From the NCBI GenBank assembly GCA_009760855.2, contig WPIO01000037.1, forward strand, positions 722,001 through 786,000: 64,000 bases of DNA, read 5' to 3'. The notes under the pieces were generated by a model. It had not been told where the DNA came from. It saw nothing but the letters and a program-made list of their open reading frames with translations, and searched no databases. The translations under genes were made by a program, and so were the position numbers. Source of the DNA: Cristatella mucedo. Taxonomy: Eukaryota; Bryozoa; Phylactolaemata; Cristatellidae. Below are positions 36,559-46,284 of the stretch, one piece after another (position 1 is the stretch's first letter; each line of letters starts with the position of its first letter).

Positions 36559-38420
36559 CGCATCGCCGCCGCCCGCATCGCCGCCGCCCGCATCGCCGCC
36601 GCCCGCATCGCCGCCGCCCGCATCGCCGCCGCCCGCATCGCCGCCGCCCGCATCGCCGCCGCCCGCATCGCCGCCGCCCGCATCGCCGCCGCCCGCATCG
36701 CCGCCGCCCGCATCGCCGCCGCCCGCATCGCCGCCGCCCGCATCGCCGCCAACTCACCTTTGCAGAGATCCGCCCATGCTCGAGCGTAGCGGATGCGTCC
36801 AGCACGCGGCCAGCCGGACGGGCGGCGGCGGCTGCTGCTGCTGCTGCTGCGGTCTAGACCGACGAGTCAGCAGTGTCCGGTGGACACGGTCCGGTGGACA
36901 CCGTCCGGGGGAGCGCGGGTCCTCTCCCGATCGTTGATCCTCGGCCTCTATCGCGACGCGGCGAGGGCAGCTGCCGCCGCAGCAGCGGACTGCTTCCGAA
37001 AGCGGCAAAGCGCGGCGACGGCGGCCCGCCCGCTCGCTCGGCGAAATGTCCGCGCCCGGCCTGAGCGCGAGCCTCGCCAGACGGCACGCACCGCCGCACG
37101 CAGAGACCTATGTTTCAGGCCTCATGCGCTCAGCCACCGGCGAGCAGCGGAGGCGGCGGTAGGGCGGACGCGGGCGCCAGCGTGAGTATGGCGACGCGAG
37201 TTTGACCGAGTGGTCCTCTTGCTGCATTCGCTTAGCATAATTAGATCGGAGGCGGTTGGCTGTTGCGAGGAGCGGTTCTGAGCTGGCGTTCGCGCATGCT
37301 CGCGACACGGGTAACGTCCGCAGCGGTCGGTCGAGATCGCCGCCGGCGGCGTACCGGAAAACCGCGCCGCCACCCGTCGCCAAGGGAGCACGTTCGCTGC
37401 AACGCCGCACCGCATTCGCAGCCATGCAAATCGTATGCGGCGGCACCAACGTCGCTGAGCGAGCGGCAGCCGACTAGGGAGTGAGGAGAGGGCATGGGAG
37501 AGGAGAGGTAGGGGAGGGGGAGGGTAGGAGGAGGAGGAGGAGGAGGAGGAGGAGGAGGAGGAGAGGGAGGGAGGGAGGAGATAAGGCAGGATCGGCGTCG
37601 GCCTGCGGACTCCGGGTTTTCTCAGCCGCAGCCCGCCGCTTGGCGTTGCGTGCCGCTCAGCGCAGACAACTCAAAACGAGGCTCCGCCGACGACCGCACC
37701 GACGGCGAAGGTGAAGGCTTGGCCGATTACTAAACGCGAGTTCTTTTCGCGCGCGCGCCCAGCGGGTCTGCTGAGCGCCGATCGACTGGGGCGGAAAGTC
37801 GCGCCGCCCGCACGGGCGGTGCGAACGGGAAATGCCCGCTTTCGTGAGCGCGAGCGAGATCTAGACGTCCATCGAAATTCGCCGCCCCGTACGTCGCTTG
37901 CGCGTGCAGGCGTTGCTGTTTACGCACGACCTGCCCTTCCGCGGCGGCGGCGGCGCTGAGAGTCCTTCGCCCACCGATGCCGCGGCCGCTCGCAGGCTGC
38001 TCGTGCTCCCCCGTGGAACGCACGGAGTACGAAGCTCCGGTAGGGGGCGTGTTCGCGGAGTTCGCAGCGTGCCATCTTTCACGCTATCTGCCGGACGTAA
38101 AGCAAAGGGAAACAGCGGCGACTGCCCGCCATCCCTAGCCGCGCCTCTACCTAGCTAGCGGACCGCCAGGAGTATAGAGCGACGCGCTTCCGCAAGAGGT
38201 ACACGCTCTTACCTGGCGATGACGTCACGGACGCTGACCGCCGCGGCGGCGAGCTCTGACGAACGCACGTCGGCGCGCAGCAGCTGCTCCCGAGTCTCTG
38301 TTGAGCTTACCGCTTACTTGCTTGGGCTCTGGTCGGCATCGCTCGCTCACCGCCGAAACGAGCTGGTCGGTCGGTGGCGGGCGCATGCGCGGCTTCCCCC
38401 ACTCGAGTGAAACCGGAAGC
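36250..38420. promoter_or_regulatory. CpG island, candidate promoter region
   Basis: About 2.2 kb of very GC- and CpG-rich DNA, distinct from the A/T-rich flanks, with GC-box-like 'gggcgg' motifs. Long frames on all strands come from base composition. No exon with a recognisable protein was found, so direction and gene are unknown. Confidence 0.5.
36528..36752. repeat. 15-bp GC minisatellite
   Basis: GCATCGCCGCCGCCC is repeated about 13 times almost without change, preceded by a GCC run. In one frame it would read Ala-Ser-Pro-Pro-Pro, in others Ala/Ile or Arg-rich. Its length is divisible by 3, so all frames stay open. Confidence 0.95.
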
Positions 38421-39229
38421 AGGCATCCGCAAAATATATATATATATATATTTACGGGATAATACATTGTATAGTACTGTTAAAAATATGCTGTATTGGG
38501 TGCTGTAGCGATATCAATACATGGCATTGCAGCGATGAACACTGTTGCTGCCATCCTCAGGAGGCAGTTTAGTTTTTTAAGTTATTAAACGCCAGAGTCC
38601 CGAGTCTGACCTCATTGTGCGGATCGCGGACTGCGAAAGTCCGCGATGCGTGTTTTGTAGACACAATTTTATAATTTTAGCTTGGATGGATATTAAAATG
38701 TATATTGGATCGTTTGCACTTTGCAATATCAGCATATTGCATTATTTGCTGACAATATAAATATATTTATTGTTATTGAAAATTGACAATATAATAACAA
38801 TACTATCGTTCAAGGCTTGGCCGGAAGCACTGCTAGAGCGCCCCGGCCGCGAGAGTGCGGAGTCAGTCTTACTCACCGTTGCTTTGACTTTATGCGAGCC
38901 TGGAATGGCCGGGGAATTCGAGCGTCGCGAAAGAAAGTGTATTTGGAGCAGCCTGATGTCGAGGTAATTTTGCGGGCGATGCAGGTGGCGGTCAGTTCGT
39001 TGACTTAAAAAAAAAATATCATTAAATTTTTGAACTAAATTGCATGACATTTAATCTTCTGCGTGGCTTCGAGTGGCACTGCGGGTGTGGAATTTTCTGT
39101 GCAGAGCGTGAAACTCAGAAGTCGGACTCTGAACATATAAGTTCAAGAACATTTCATTTTTTCTTTGAACGTTTCATTTGTTCTTGTCTCACCGAGTCGA
39201 ACTTCGACTTCACGTGCGCCCTGCGACCC
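38421..39229. other. no recognisable gene; small TA tract and hairpin
   Basis: A short TA tract (38432-38452) and a perfect stem at about 38625-38645 (CGCGGACT, loop gcgaa, AGTCCGCG). Otherwise A/T-rich. Confidence 0.5.
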
Positions 39230-39385
39230 AGGGGCTTAAGGTGCTCGCTCTCCTTTGATGACCGAGGTCAAACTGAATGTATTTGATGACCAAGATCGAG
39301 GGCTCGAACACTGCTGCAAGTGGAAAGTGCCTGGATGGAGATTAAGTTCTCTTAGGGCGCCAAACAAATGACTTGTATATGCATG
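39230..39385 (+). repeat. SINE-A copy
   Basis: Contains 'aggggcttaaggtgctcgct', 'accaagatcgagggctcgaa' and 'gagattaagttctcttaggg'. Confidence 0.7.
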
Positions 39386-40679
39386 ATTATTGCATACATA
39401 ACGGCACTCGTACACGAATCGATTGCCTGCTGCCATGCTGCCCAATCTTGGTGCACATCAGAAAAGAGACGAGAGCAGAAGTGAGGGTAAAAGGTGGGCG
39501 CCCGATAACGACGCAAAGGTATACGACCCAATATGAACCGTAATCTTACGACGCCACGCTATTCCCGGCTCTTTTTACCTTCGCGAGCCCAGTGCTATGC
39601 CTTGCACGAGCTGCTACCCAGACCGCAGCTACAGCTCTCAAGGTATTTACGTCGCACCGAAAGTAGCGGACTGAATTCCTCGATGAAAGCTCGCAGCTGA
39701 TGGGATGTGAGTAATGCTTCTCGACTGCATCACAATTCTGTGGCGTTCCTGAGATGTACGCTCTCTTCCTTTGCATTCATCCTACGGCATAAGGAGTAGC
39801 TGTGGCCCAGTTGTGGCAATCTCCAAGCTTGCCGTGGGGGGGATTTATATGTTGCAAATCAGTAACGTAGACGGCTTTGAAATAGTTGTGTGCCAACCCA
39901 AAAAGCAGAACCACACTCAAACCCAGAGGCAGCTCGGGAAATTATAGCAAGCTCGAATCTGATGAAAATGGCATTTTGTTTAATATTGCTGGTCTTCGAC
40001 GGTTAACCCTCGCGGTAGAGTTTCAACAGTAAGGTTGAATATAGGCTTCCTCTGTCCTCAATGAAGCTATGCATGTGCCCCTGGTGCATGCTTCTGCTCA
40101 TAAGACAGTCAAATCTATCTCACTCGAGTTCATCGCTTGCCTTGACAACCGCGAGCGAATCTTCAACTTGTGCTGACAGTTAAAATGCAACTGCCAATCA
40201 CGTGATCTGAAGGCGAGGTGAAGGGCACCGGGGAAGGGGACTTTAATCGATCTCCGATCTTCGCCCCTGCGTTTTGCCCCTCTCTGCATGTCCGGTAGCA
40301 CCCGCAGGGCTCTAAGCATGCGGCCCCCATCCAGCACTAGCGGCTCGAAACGCTCACGAGCAGACTGCTTCCGCTGCGTTTCACAGCGATCCGTCTTCTT
40401 TGGGAACTTCCCTGCACATCATCCATCGCACTGCACTGAGAGCAGCAGCGAGGCAAAAGCAATTCTCACAGACGAAGCAAGGACGAAGCAGAATTCCGAG
40501 ATCAAGCTACGGCGCCGCCGCTGGGCAACGCTCCTGCCAGCTACCCGACACGGACGCTCAGCACCTCGAAACCGGATGCCAGCGCTTAGCAACACACTTC
40601 CCTGCTACGTGATGCCAACGCCCCCGTCACTGCCTGGCACTGTACGGCGGTGTGTCGCACAGGCTTAGCTAACGCGTGG

Positions 40680-40960
40680 GTATTAGCCAAGGGGTAAGGT
40701 GCTCGCTCTCCACGACCCAGATCATGGATTCCAGTCCTGCAGTGGACCTACCCTTATTGCCCAAGGTAAGCGGTGGCGTTAGCTATTAAAGCTCGTCTGC
40801 CAATATATAAACGAGGCTTTTAAATCAGATAGCTTTTTGCCATTGATTCTTAGCCCAGGGATAAGGTGCTCGCTCTTCGAGAACAAGGTCGTGGGTTCCA
40901 GTCCTGGAATGGGCGATCTTTCATTGCCCACCGCAAGCGGTGGAGACGGTGGTAAACTGT
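40680..40960 (+). repeat. two SINE-B copies in tandem
   Basis: The first copy (40680-40830) has 'tagccaaggggtaaggtgct', 'gattccagtcctgcagtgg' and 'atataaacgaggctttt'. The second (about 40850-40960) has 'tagcccagggataaggtgct' and 'gtgggttccagtcctggaat'. The second lacks the 3' half. Confidence 0.7.
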
Positions 40961-41301
40961 GGTAAACCTTCGGCCCGCGGCACCATTTCCTATGCTGCGT
41001 TGCGTTTGCTCGACAGCCACCGCAGCGTCGCCTCTCGCCGAGGTCCGAAATTGAAACTCAAATACGGCGGCCGAGCAAAATAGAGGTGTCGGAGCAATGA
41101 GGTAGAGGCGTATAAATGCGCCAGACAGAAACAGCAACCTATGTGTGGTAGTTTTAGTGGAACTTACAAACCAGGCCCAAGTAAGTAAAGAGCCTGGTAG
41201 ATTAATTGTCAATATCGATACACACCCTCTCGAACGAACGCACACACACACACACACGCATATACATACACTTATATATATATATATATATATATACATA
41301 T

Positions 41302-41385
41302 GTTAATAACCCTTTTTTAAGAAAATAAGCAACAAGCTTTTCGGCATAGCATGCTGATATCACGATTAAATATCAAGGTCATGTT

Positions 41386-41477
<92 letters not shown>

Positions 41478-41850
41478 TAAATATATATATATATAAACAT
41501 GTTACCTTGATATTTAATCGTGATATCGGCAGCCGTGTTGTTCAAAGTTTTTGATCAGCATCTTTTGACACAATTATATCGCTTATTATGGACACCAAAG
41601 TTAAAGATAATCAAATGAATTTATTGATGAATAAGCATACCGCAATGTTTGCAAAGACTCACCTTCACTATTTAGTAAAAACCCAGCAAACGAGCTTTGA
41701 GAATATGAGTCCGTAAGGAATTATCTAAGCTCATTATATGTATTCGTCTGTGGCTGTGCTGAATTTTGAATCTGAATGCATCGAAAGAAATAACGTGCAT
41801 GCTATGTAGAAAAGCTTGTTGCTAATTTTCTTAAAAATAGAATTATTAAC
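41302..41850. repeat. nested inverted repeat around (TA)n
   Basis: Inner arms (41352-41388 and about 41495-41532) both carry GATATCACGATTAAATATCA in opposite orientation and flank a TA-rich core. Outer arms (about 41302-41353 and 41797-41850), sharing AGCAACAAGCTTTTC and CATAGCATGC, are inverted again. The whole could fold as a hairpin within a hairpin. It contains no coding frame and no clear target duplication. Confidence 0.75.
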
Positions 41851-41854
41851 TTTG

Positions 41855-42010
41855 TGTTGCACCCTCAGAGAAAATAATCTCTGTCTAGACACTTTGCATG
41901 GCTGTAAAGGAAGCATGACCGTAAGGCTAGTGGTAATGTGCACAGAGTCAGCATGCTTAAATACACAAAGGGCAAATCACACACACCCAGTGAAAGCTGT
42001 GAGGAACAGG
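41855..42010 (-). repeat. LINE-B 3' tail, minus strand
   Basis: 'accctcagagaaaataatct', 'ctagacactttgcatggctg' and 'gtgcacagagtcagcatgct' are the reverse complement of the tail module. It abuts the right outer arm of the inverted repeat. Confidence 0.65.
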
Positions 42011-42511
42011 TGCGTTTTTAGCTTTTCTTTTTTAGATGTGGTCAAGTCAGTGGCTGTCGTGACCTCTCCCACCCGTTACATAGTTGCTAACGGTAGCAAG
42101 CTGGATAGTGGATGCTAGAGCTGTTCTTGGGCACATAGAACAGTTGCTGGCGTTACTCCGAGGGCATCAGCCCTCGGCCCTCTGGTAATACTGCGATTTT
42201 CGTTTGCCAAATGCTTAGCAGTCTTTTGCGTACGAGGGTTTAATGAAGCTGTAAAGATGCTCAGGTGACGGTATGCACCGCCAGTGATCAGCTGTTCGTA
42301 CACAAAGTGCTTACTAACAAACTAACGGGCGGGCGGCCGACATTAGCAGACAATGCGATGCCCCGCGATAGTGAACCATAAGCTTGACAGCTGCGAGCTT
42401 GTCGCTGGATTATAACTGAGCCGCTTATGAAATAACCGCGACAAGCCTGATCAGCGAAATGTATGATTCTGTCTGAACGAGATTATCGTACGGCCCACGA
42501 CACAGCCATTA

Positions 42512-42519
42512 TATATAAG
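42512..42519 (+). promoter_or_regulatory. TATA-type core promoter candidate
   Basis: TATATAAG is followed about 30 bp downstream by an initiator-like TCATTC. It lies about 0.9 kb before the snoRNA host gene. The surrounding 42310-42750 ends in 'ggtggcgcggtcataaca', somewhat like the edge of a retrotransposon LTR, so it may be LTR-derived and not the host promoter. Confidence 0.3.
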
Positions 42520-44162
42520 GCGTGGGGGTGACAGCAGTCATTCGCTGTAAGCCTGTAAACGAGTCTATTGGAAGTTACCTGTCGTATCGGCCGTAATATA
42601 CATACCATTGTTATTGCTTTTTCTTATACACTGTTGTTAGCGCTGCATTGCAGAATGTCGAGCGCCATGTCGTTATCATAAGCGACTTTCGAGTTTCGGA
42701 CCTTTGGACATTGCACGCGTTGTGCCGCTACCCGAACTAGCGAGGGTGGCGCGGTCATAACAGCACGCTGAGCACGAAAAAACACAGCTCACATCATCAA
42801 CTTGATCTGACGCTGAAGCTTTTGAAAATACGGGACGCGGGCACGCTTCGGATAAGGCTTTAGGCTGCCCTGCTCGACGACGGCCACACCGTTAGCTTTC
42901 TAGTCTCAGTCCCACTTTCCCGCTTAACTGGACTTACAAGTCCCAGTTCCTCAGAAAAGCTTACTAAATCCTGAACCTATACGCGCTAGCGTGAGTTATA
43001 TCTACCTCAACGGTGCACACCAACTTCTAGACAATCCGAGCACTGGCAGGATAGTCACACCGGACCCACAGTCCGCTCCAATCTTTAAAAATAAAGCTCA
43101 AAATAAGCTAACTAGGTTGTTCAATGGCGGCTACAGGTTTCTAAGGTCAGCCGGAAGAGCTTGCACATGCCGTATGCAGGCAGGTCAGCGGGCCCGCGGT
43201 GTACGCTGGTAGTTACAACAGCATTACGCTTTTACGCTTTTCTTGGCATCTATATTTATATAGTGAATCAGAGTTAATGTATTATTAAAAAAAATTAAAA
43301 TTTTGGTAATGCCATTATGAATAAACTCACGCAGAATCCGTAGTCCCGTTTTTGCGCAAGCGTATGTTCATTTCCGTTTACCCGGCGTGGTCGATTTCGG
43401 TGCCGGTTGCTCGTCCTGCTCGTTCTCCCGGTAGCGAGTCCTTGCTGGTAGTACCTCGTCATGAATCCTGGTGTCGTGGTAAGTATTATTAGTGCATTAT
43501 ATCTTGTCCCCGTAACTCAGTTATGTATTTTTCTTTGTGTGCCTCCGTCCCCAGCGGTCGCCACGTCGTTTATCAGAATTGCTTCTCATTAGGACCCATA
43601 CATTTGGAAGATATCGTTTATTCCCCTACTATTACGCAGTTAGTCATCCACATTATTTAATTCGTGTGGCAGGTATGTCGAGTTTCGTCTAATTTGTGTT
43701 CATTCGAAATCGGCGCATCTGTTCCCATAACGGCTATGACCAGCTAGCTGTTCAGTTAATGCCGGCCTGCTCTTACCAAAAAATATACTATGGAATGATT
43801 TAAGGGAAAAAACGATAGTTATGCTTCAGAGCACTCCACCCTCTTCTTGATTTTGTTGTCGAGTTTCTGAAACTGACGCACATGCTCTCGTTGCAGGTTG
43901 TGAAACGTCAGCTTGCCATCGAGTTGTATTTACATGTTGAGAGGTGCCAACTAATCTGAAATGCACGATTGTGCCTAAGACTCGTGGCTTAAACCCAGAT
44001 AAGACCGAGTTCTCGTCAACACAGTTATTCATGAGGTTGCAGTTAAGAGTTCACCTCCATCTCAATGTTATATTATGAAGACCTAAAAATTGCCAATGTG
44101 TCCTTGTTTATCGATAGGTAAGTATTTAAAACTTTCTGCGAGCTTGTCTCTGTGACCAACCT

Positions 44163-44235
44163 GACAATGATGAAAACAGATCCAACTCAGATACAACGTG
44201 ATGCTATCACCAATGAGCTTTTTAACCCTGATGTC
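44163..44235 (+). ncRNA. SNORD36-like: box C/D snoRNA, SNORD36-like, copy 1
   Basis: 73 nt. Stem GACA, box C ATGATGA (44167-44173), box D CTGA (44228-44231), closing stem TGTC. The guide GAGCTTTTTAAC sits one base before box D and pairs with GTTAAAAAGCTC of 18S rRNA. By the D+5 rule the first A after GTT would be 2'-O-methylated. The family link is to human SNORD36 (A668) and yeast snR47 (A619). In this copy the internal D' site is CGTGA rather than CTGA. Confidence 0.85.
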
Positions 44236-44390
44236 GCTTAAAACAAAATTAGCCAGATGGCTTAGAGCTTGCAGCTCAGGTTTTTACTATTATTTCTGTG
44301 TTGCAGGACGGATACCGTGTTTCTTATATGTCAATGCTACAGTGAATTTATAGGTAAGCTGTAGTTGGCCTTCTGTGAGCTAGCATTTGT

Positions 44391-44463
44391 GACAATGATG
44401 TAAACAGATCCAACTCAGATACACCCTGATGCTATCACTAATGAGCTTTTTAACCCTGATGTC
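44391..44463 (+). ncRNA. SNORD36-like: box C/D snoRNA, SNORD36-like, copy 2
   Basis: 73 nt with the same stem, guide and box D (44456-44459). Box C reads ATGATGT, a change at its last base that could weaken the kink-turn. D' is CTGA. It lies in a 181-nt intron between repeated exons 44307-44353 and 44535-44582. Confidence 0.82.
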
Positions 44464-44619
44464 GCTTAAAACGAAATTAGCCAGATGGCTTATAGCTTGC
44501 AGCTCAGGTTTTTACTATTATTTCTGTGTTGCAGGATGAATACCACGCTTTCTTGTATGGCGATGCTACAGTGCATTTATAGGTAAGCTGTAGCTTGCCT
44601 TCTGTGAGCTAGCATTTTT

Positions 44620-44692
44620 GACAATGATGAAAACAGATCCAACTCAGATACACCCTGATGCTATCACCAATGAGCTTTTTAACCCTGATGTC
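44620..44692 (+). ncRNA. SNORD36-like: box C/D snoRNA, SNORD36-like, copy 3
   Basis: 73 nt with intact box C (44624-44630), D' CTGA, the 18S guide, box D (44685-44688) and the GACA/TGTC stem. The shortest box D to acceptor spacing of the array (72 nt) results from a 'gtgttgcag' to 'gttgcag' contraction. Confidence 0.87.
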
Positions 44693-44844
44693 GCTTAAAA
44701 CAAAATTAGCAGATGGCTTAGAGCTTGTAGCTCAGGTTTTTACTATTATTTCTGTTGCAGGATGGATACAATGCTTCTCATATGTCGATACTACAGTGCA
44801 TTTTTTGGTAAGCTGTAGTTTGCCTTCTGTGAGCTAGCATTTGT

Positions 44845-44917
44845 GACAATGATGAAAACAGATCCAACTCAGATACACCCTGATGCTATCACTAATGAGC
44901 TTTTTAACCCTGATGTC
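44845..44917 (+). ncRNA. SNORD36-like: box C/D snoRNA, SNORD36-like, copy 4
   Basis: 73 nt with all motifs intact: box C 44849-44855, D' CTGA, guide, box D 44910-44913. The stem can extend outward (GTGACA against TGTCGC with one U-G pair). Its unit and the next are nearly identical as a pair to copies 6 and 7. Confidence 0.88.
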
Positions 44918-45072
44918 GCTTAAAACGAAATTAGCCAGATGGCTTATAGCTTGCAGCTCAGGTTTTTACTATTATTTCTGTGTTGCAGGATGGATACCAT
45001 GCTTCTCAAATGTCGATGCTGCAGTGCATTTATAGGTAAGCTGTAGTTTGTCTTCTGTGAGCTTGCATTTTT

Positions 45073-45145
45073 GACAATGATGAAAACAGATCCAACTCAG
45101 ATGCACCGTGATGCTATCACCAATGAGCTTTTTAACCCTGATGTC
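45073..45145 (+). ncRNA. SNORD36-like: box C/D snoRNA, SNORD36-like, copy 5
   Basis: 73 nt with box C 45077-45083 and box D 45138-45141 intact and the 18S guide unchanged. The D' site is CGTGA and the preceding base run reads 'gatgcacc' instead of 'gatacacc'. The intron after it carries the variant 'cttgagccaaatagccaata' shared only with copy 7. Confidence 0.85.
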
Positions 45146-45300
45146 GCTTAAAACAAACTTGAGCCAAATAGCCAATAGCTTGCTGCCCAGGTTTTTTACT
45201 ATTATTTCTGTGTTGCAGGATGGATACCATGCTTCTCAAATGTCGATGCTAGTGCACTTTTTGGTAAGCTGTAGTTCGCCTTCTGTGAGCTAGCATTTGT

Positions 45301-45373
45301 GACAATGATGAAAACAGATCCAACTCAGATACACCCTGATGCTATCACTAATGAGCTTTTTAACCCTGATGTC
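45301..45373 (+). ncRNA. SNORD36-like: box C/D snoRNA, SNORD36-like, copy 6
   Basis: 73 nt with all motifs intact (box C 45305-45311, D' CTGA, box D 45366-45369). Its snoRNA sequence is identical to copy 4. Confidence 0.88.
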
Positions 45374-45527
45374 GCTTAAAACAAAATTAGCCAGATGGCT
45401 TAGAGCTTGCAGCTCAGGTTTTTACTATTATTTCTGTGTTGCAGGATGGATACCATGCTTCTCAAATGTCGATGCTGCAGTGCATTTATAGGTAAGCTGT
45501 AGTCTGTCTTCTGTGAGCTTGCATTTT

Positions 45528-45600
45528 GACAATGATGAAAACAGATCCAACTCAGATGCACCGTGATGCTATCACCAATGAGCTTTTTAACCCTGATGTC
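45528..45600 (+). ncRNA. SNORD36-like: box C/D snoRNA, SNORD36-like, copy 7
   Basis: 73 nt with box C 45532-45538 and box D 45593-45596. D' is CGTGA, as in copies 1 and 5. The following intron shares the copy-5 variant, which supports block duplication of two units. Confidence 0.85.
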
Positions 45601-45757
45601 GCTTAAAACAAAACTTGAGCCAAATAGCCAATAGCTTGCTGCCCAGGTTTTTTACTGTTATTTTGGTGTTGCAGGATGGATACCACGTTTATCATATGTC
45701 GATACTGCAGTGCATTTATTGGTAAGCAGTGGTTTGCCTTCTGTGAGCTTAAATTTT

Positions 45758-45847
45758 GACAATGATGAAAACGGATCCAATTCAAATGGTATAGCATGCA
45801 TGGTACATTGTGCTATGACAAACACGAGCTTTTTAAACCCACGTGTC
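45758..45847 (+). pseudogene. decayed SNORD36-like copy 8
   Basis: Box C (45762-45768), the GACA/TGTC stem and the guide core GAGCTTTTTAA remain. An insertion of about 17 nt lengthens the middle, and the box D position reads CACG instead of CTGA. Loss of box D should block snoRNP assembly, so this copy is probably silent. The intron is still flanked by good splice sites. Confidence 0.75.
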
Positions 45848-45992
45848 CTGTGAAACTGCCATGTGCAAGATAGCACTAGCATGTTAACTCACGCCTTTAT
45901 TATTTTAGGCCTATATCTGCACCAGCAAGTGCTAAGGAATAAAGTAATGTGCAAAGGGTAAGTACTGTCTAATGAACATTTAATCTACCATT

Positions 45993-46062
45993 GCAAATGA
46001 TCACAGCAATCCAACTCATAGAAAGTTGCTGAATACAGTTGTGGCTGATGCAACAGCTCTAC
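45993..46062 (+). pseudogene. strongly decayed snoRNA copy 9
   Basis: AATGATCACAGCAATCCAAC parallels the box C and 'agatccaactca' part of the array copies, and 'ggctgatgcaacagctc' may be the remnant of the D' side. The guide and box D are not preserved. It lies in the intron between exons 45909-45957 and 46112-46175. Confidence 0.5.
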
Positions 46063-46219
46063 TAAATCATTCAATGTAGCGGTTATGATTCACAGTTTAC
46101 TTTTGTTTTAGGTTGAAAAACTTCATCTGCTATTGACCATGTCATCTCGGGTGCTAGTTTTTGTTTATTCAGCAGGTAAATGGTTTGCTTTAGTAGTGCT
46201 ATCACCTATTGCTAACTAG

Positions 46220-46284
46220 TGAGAGTAATCAACTCATATTTTAATGCTGACTTAGGAAGTACGAGCTTTTCTACCCTGGTGTGC
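46220..46284 (+). pseudogene. strongly decayed snoRNA copy 10
   Basis: 'gtaatcaactcat', 'atgctga' and 'acgagcttttctaccctggt' follow the order of the intact copies ('gatccaactcag', 'ccctgatg', 'atgagctttttaaccctga'). Box C is lost and box D reads CTGG. It marks the right edge of the former array. Confidence 0.5.

Noticed and set aside
36096-36937. Several long ORFs with Ala-Ser-Pro or Met-Arg-Ala repeats
   Set aside because: All derive from the 15-bp minisatellite, whose length is a multiple of 3 and leaves every frame open.
44118-45908. CRISPR-like regular repetition
   Set aside because: The period is about 228 bp, nearly all of each unit is conserved, and units contain splice sites and snoRNA boxes. 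There are no short repeats with unique spacers.
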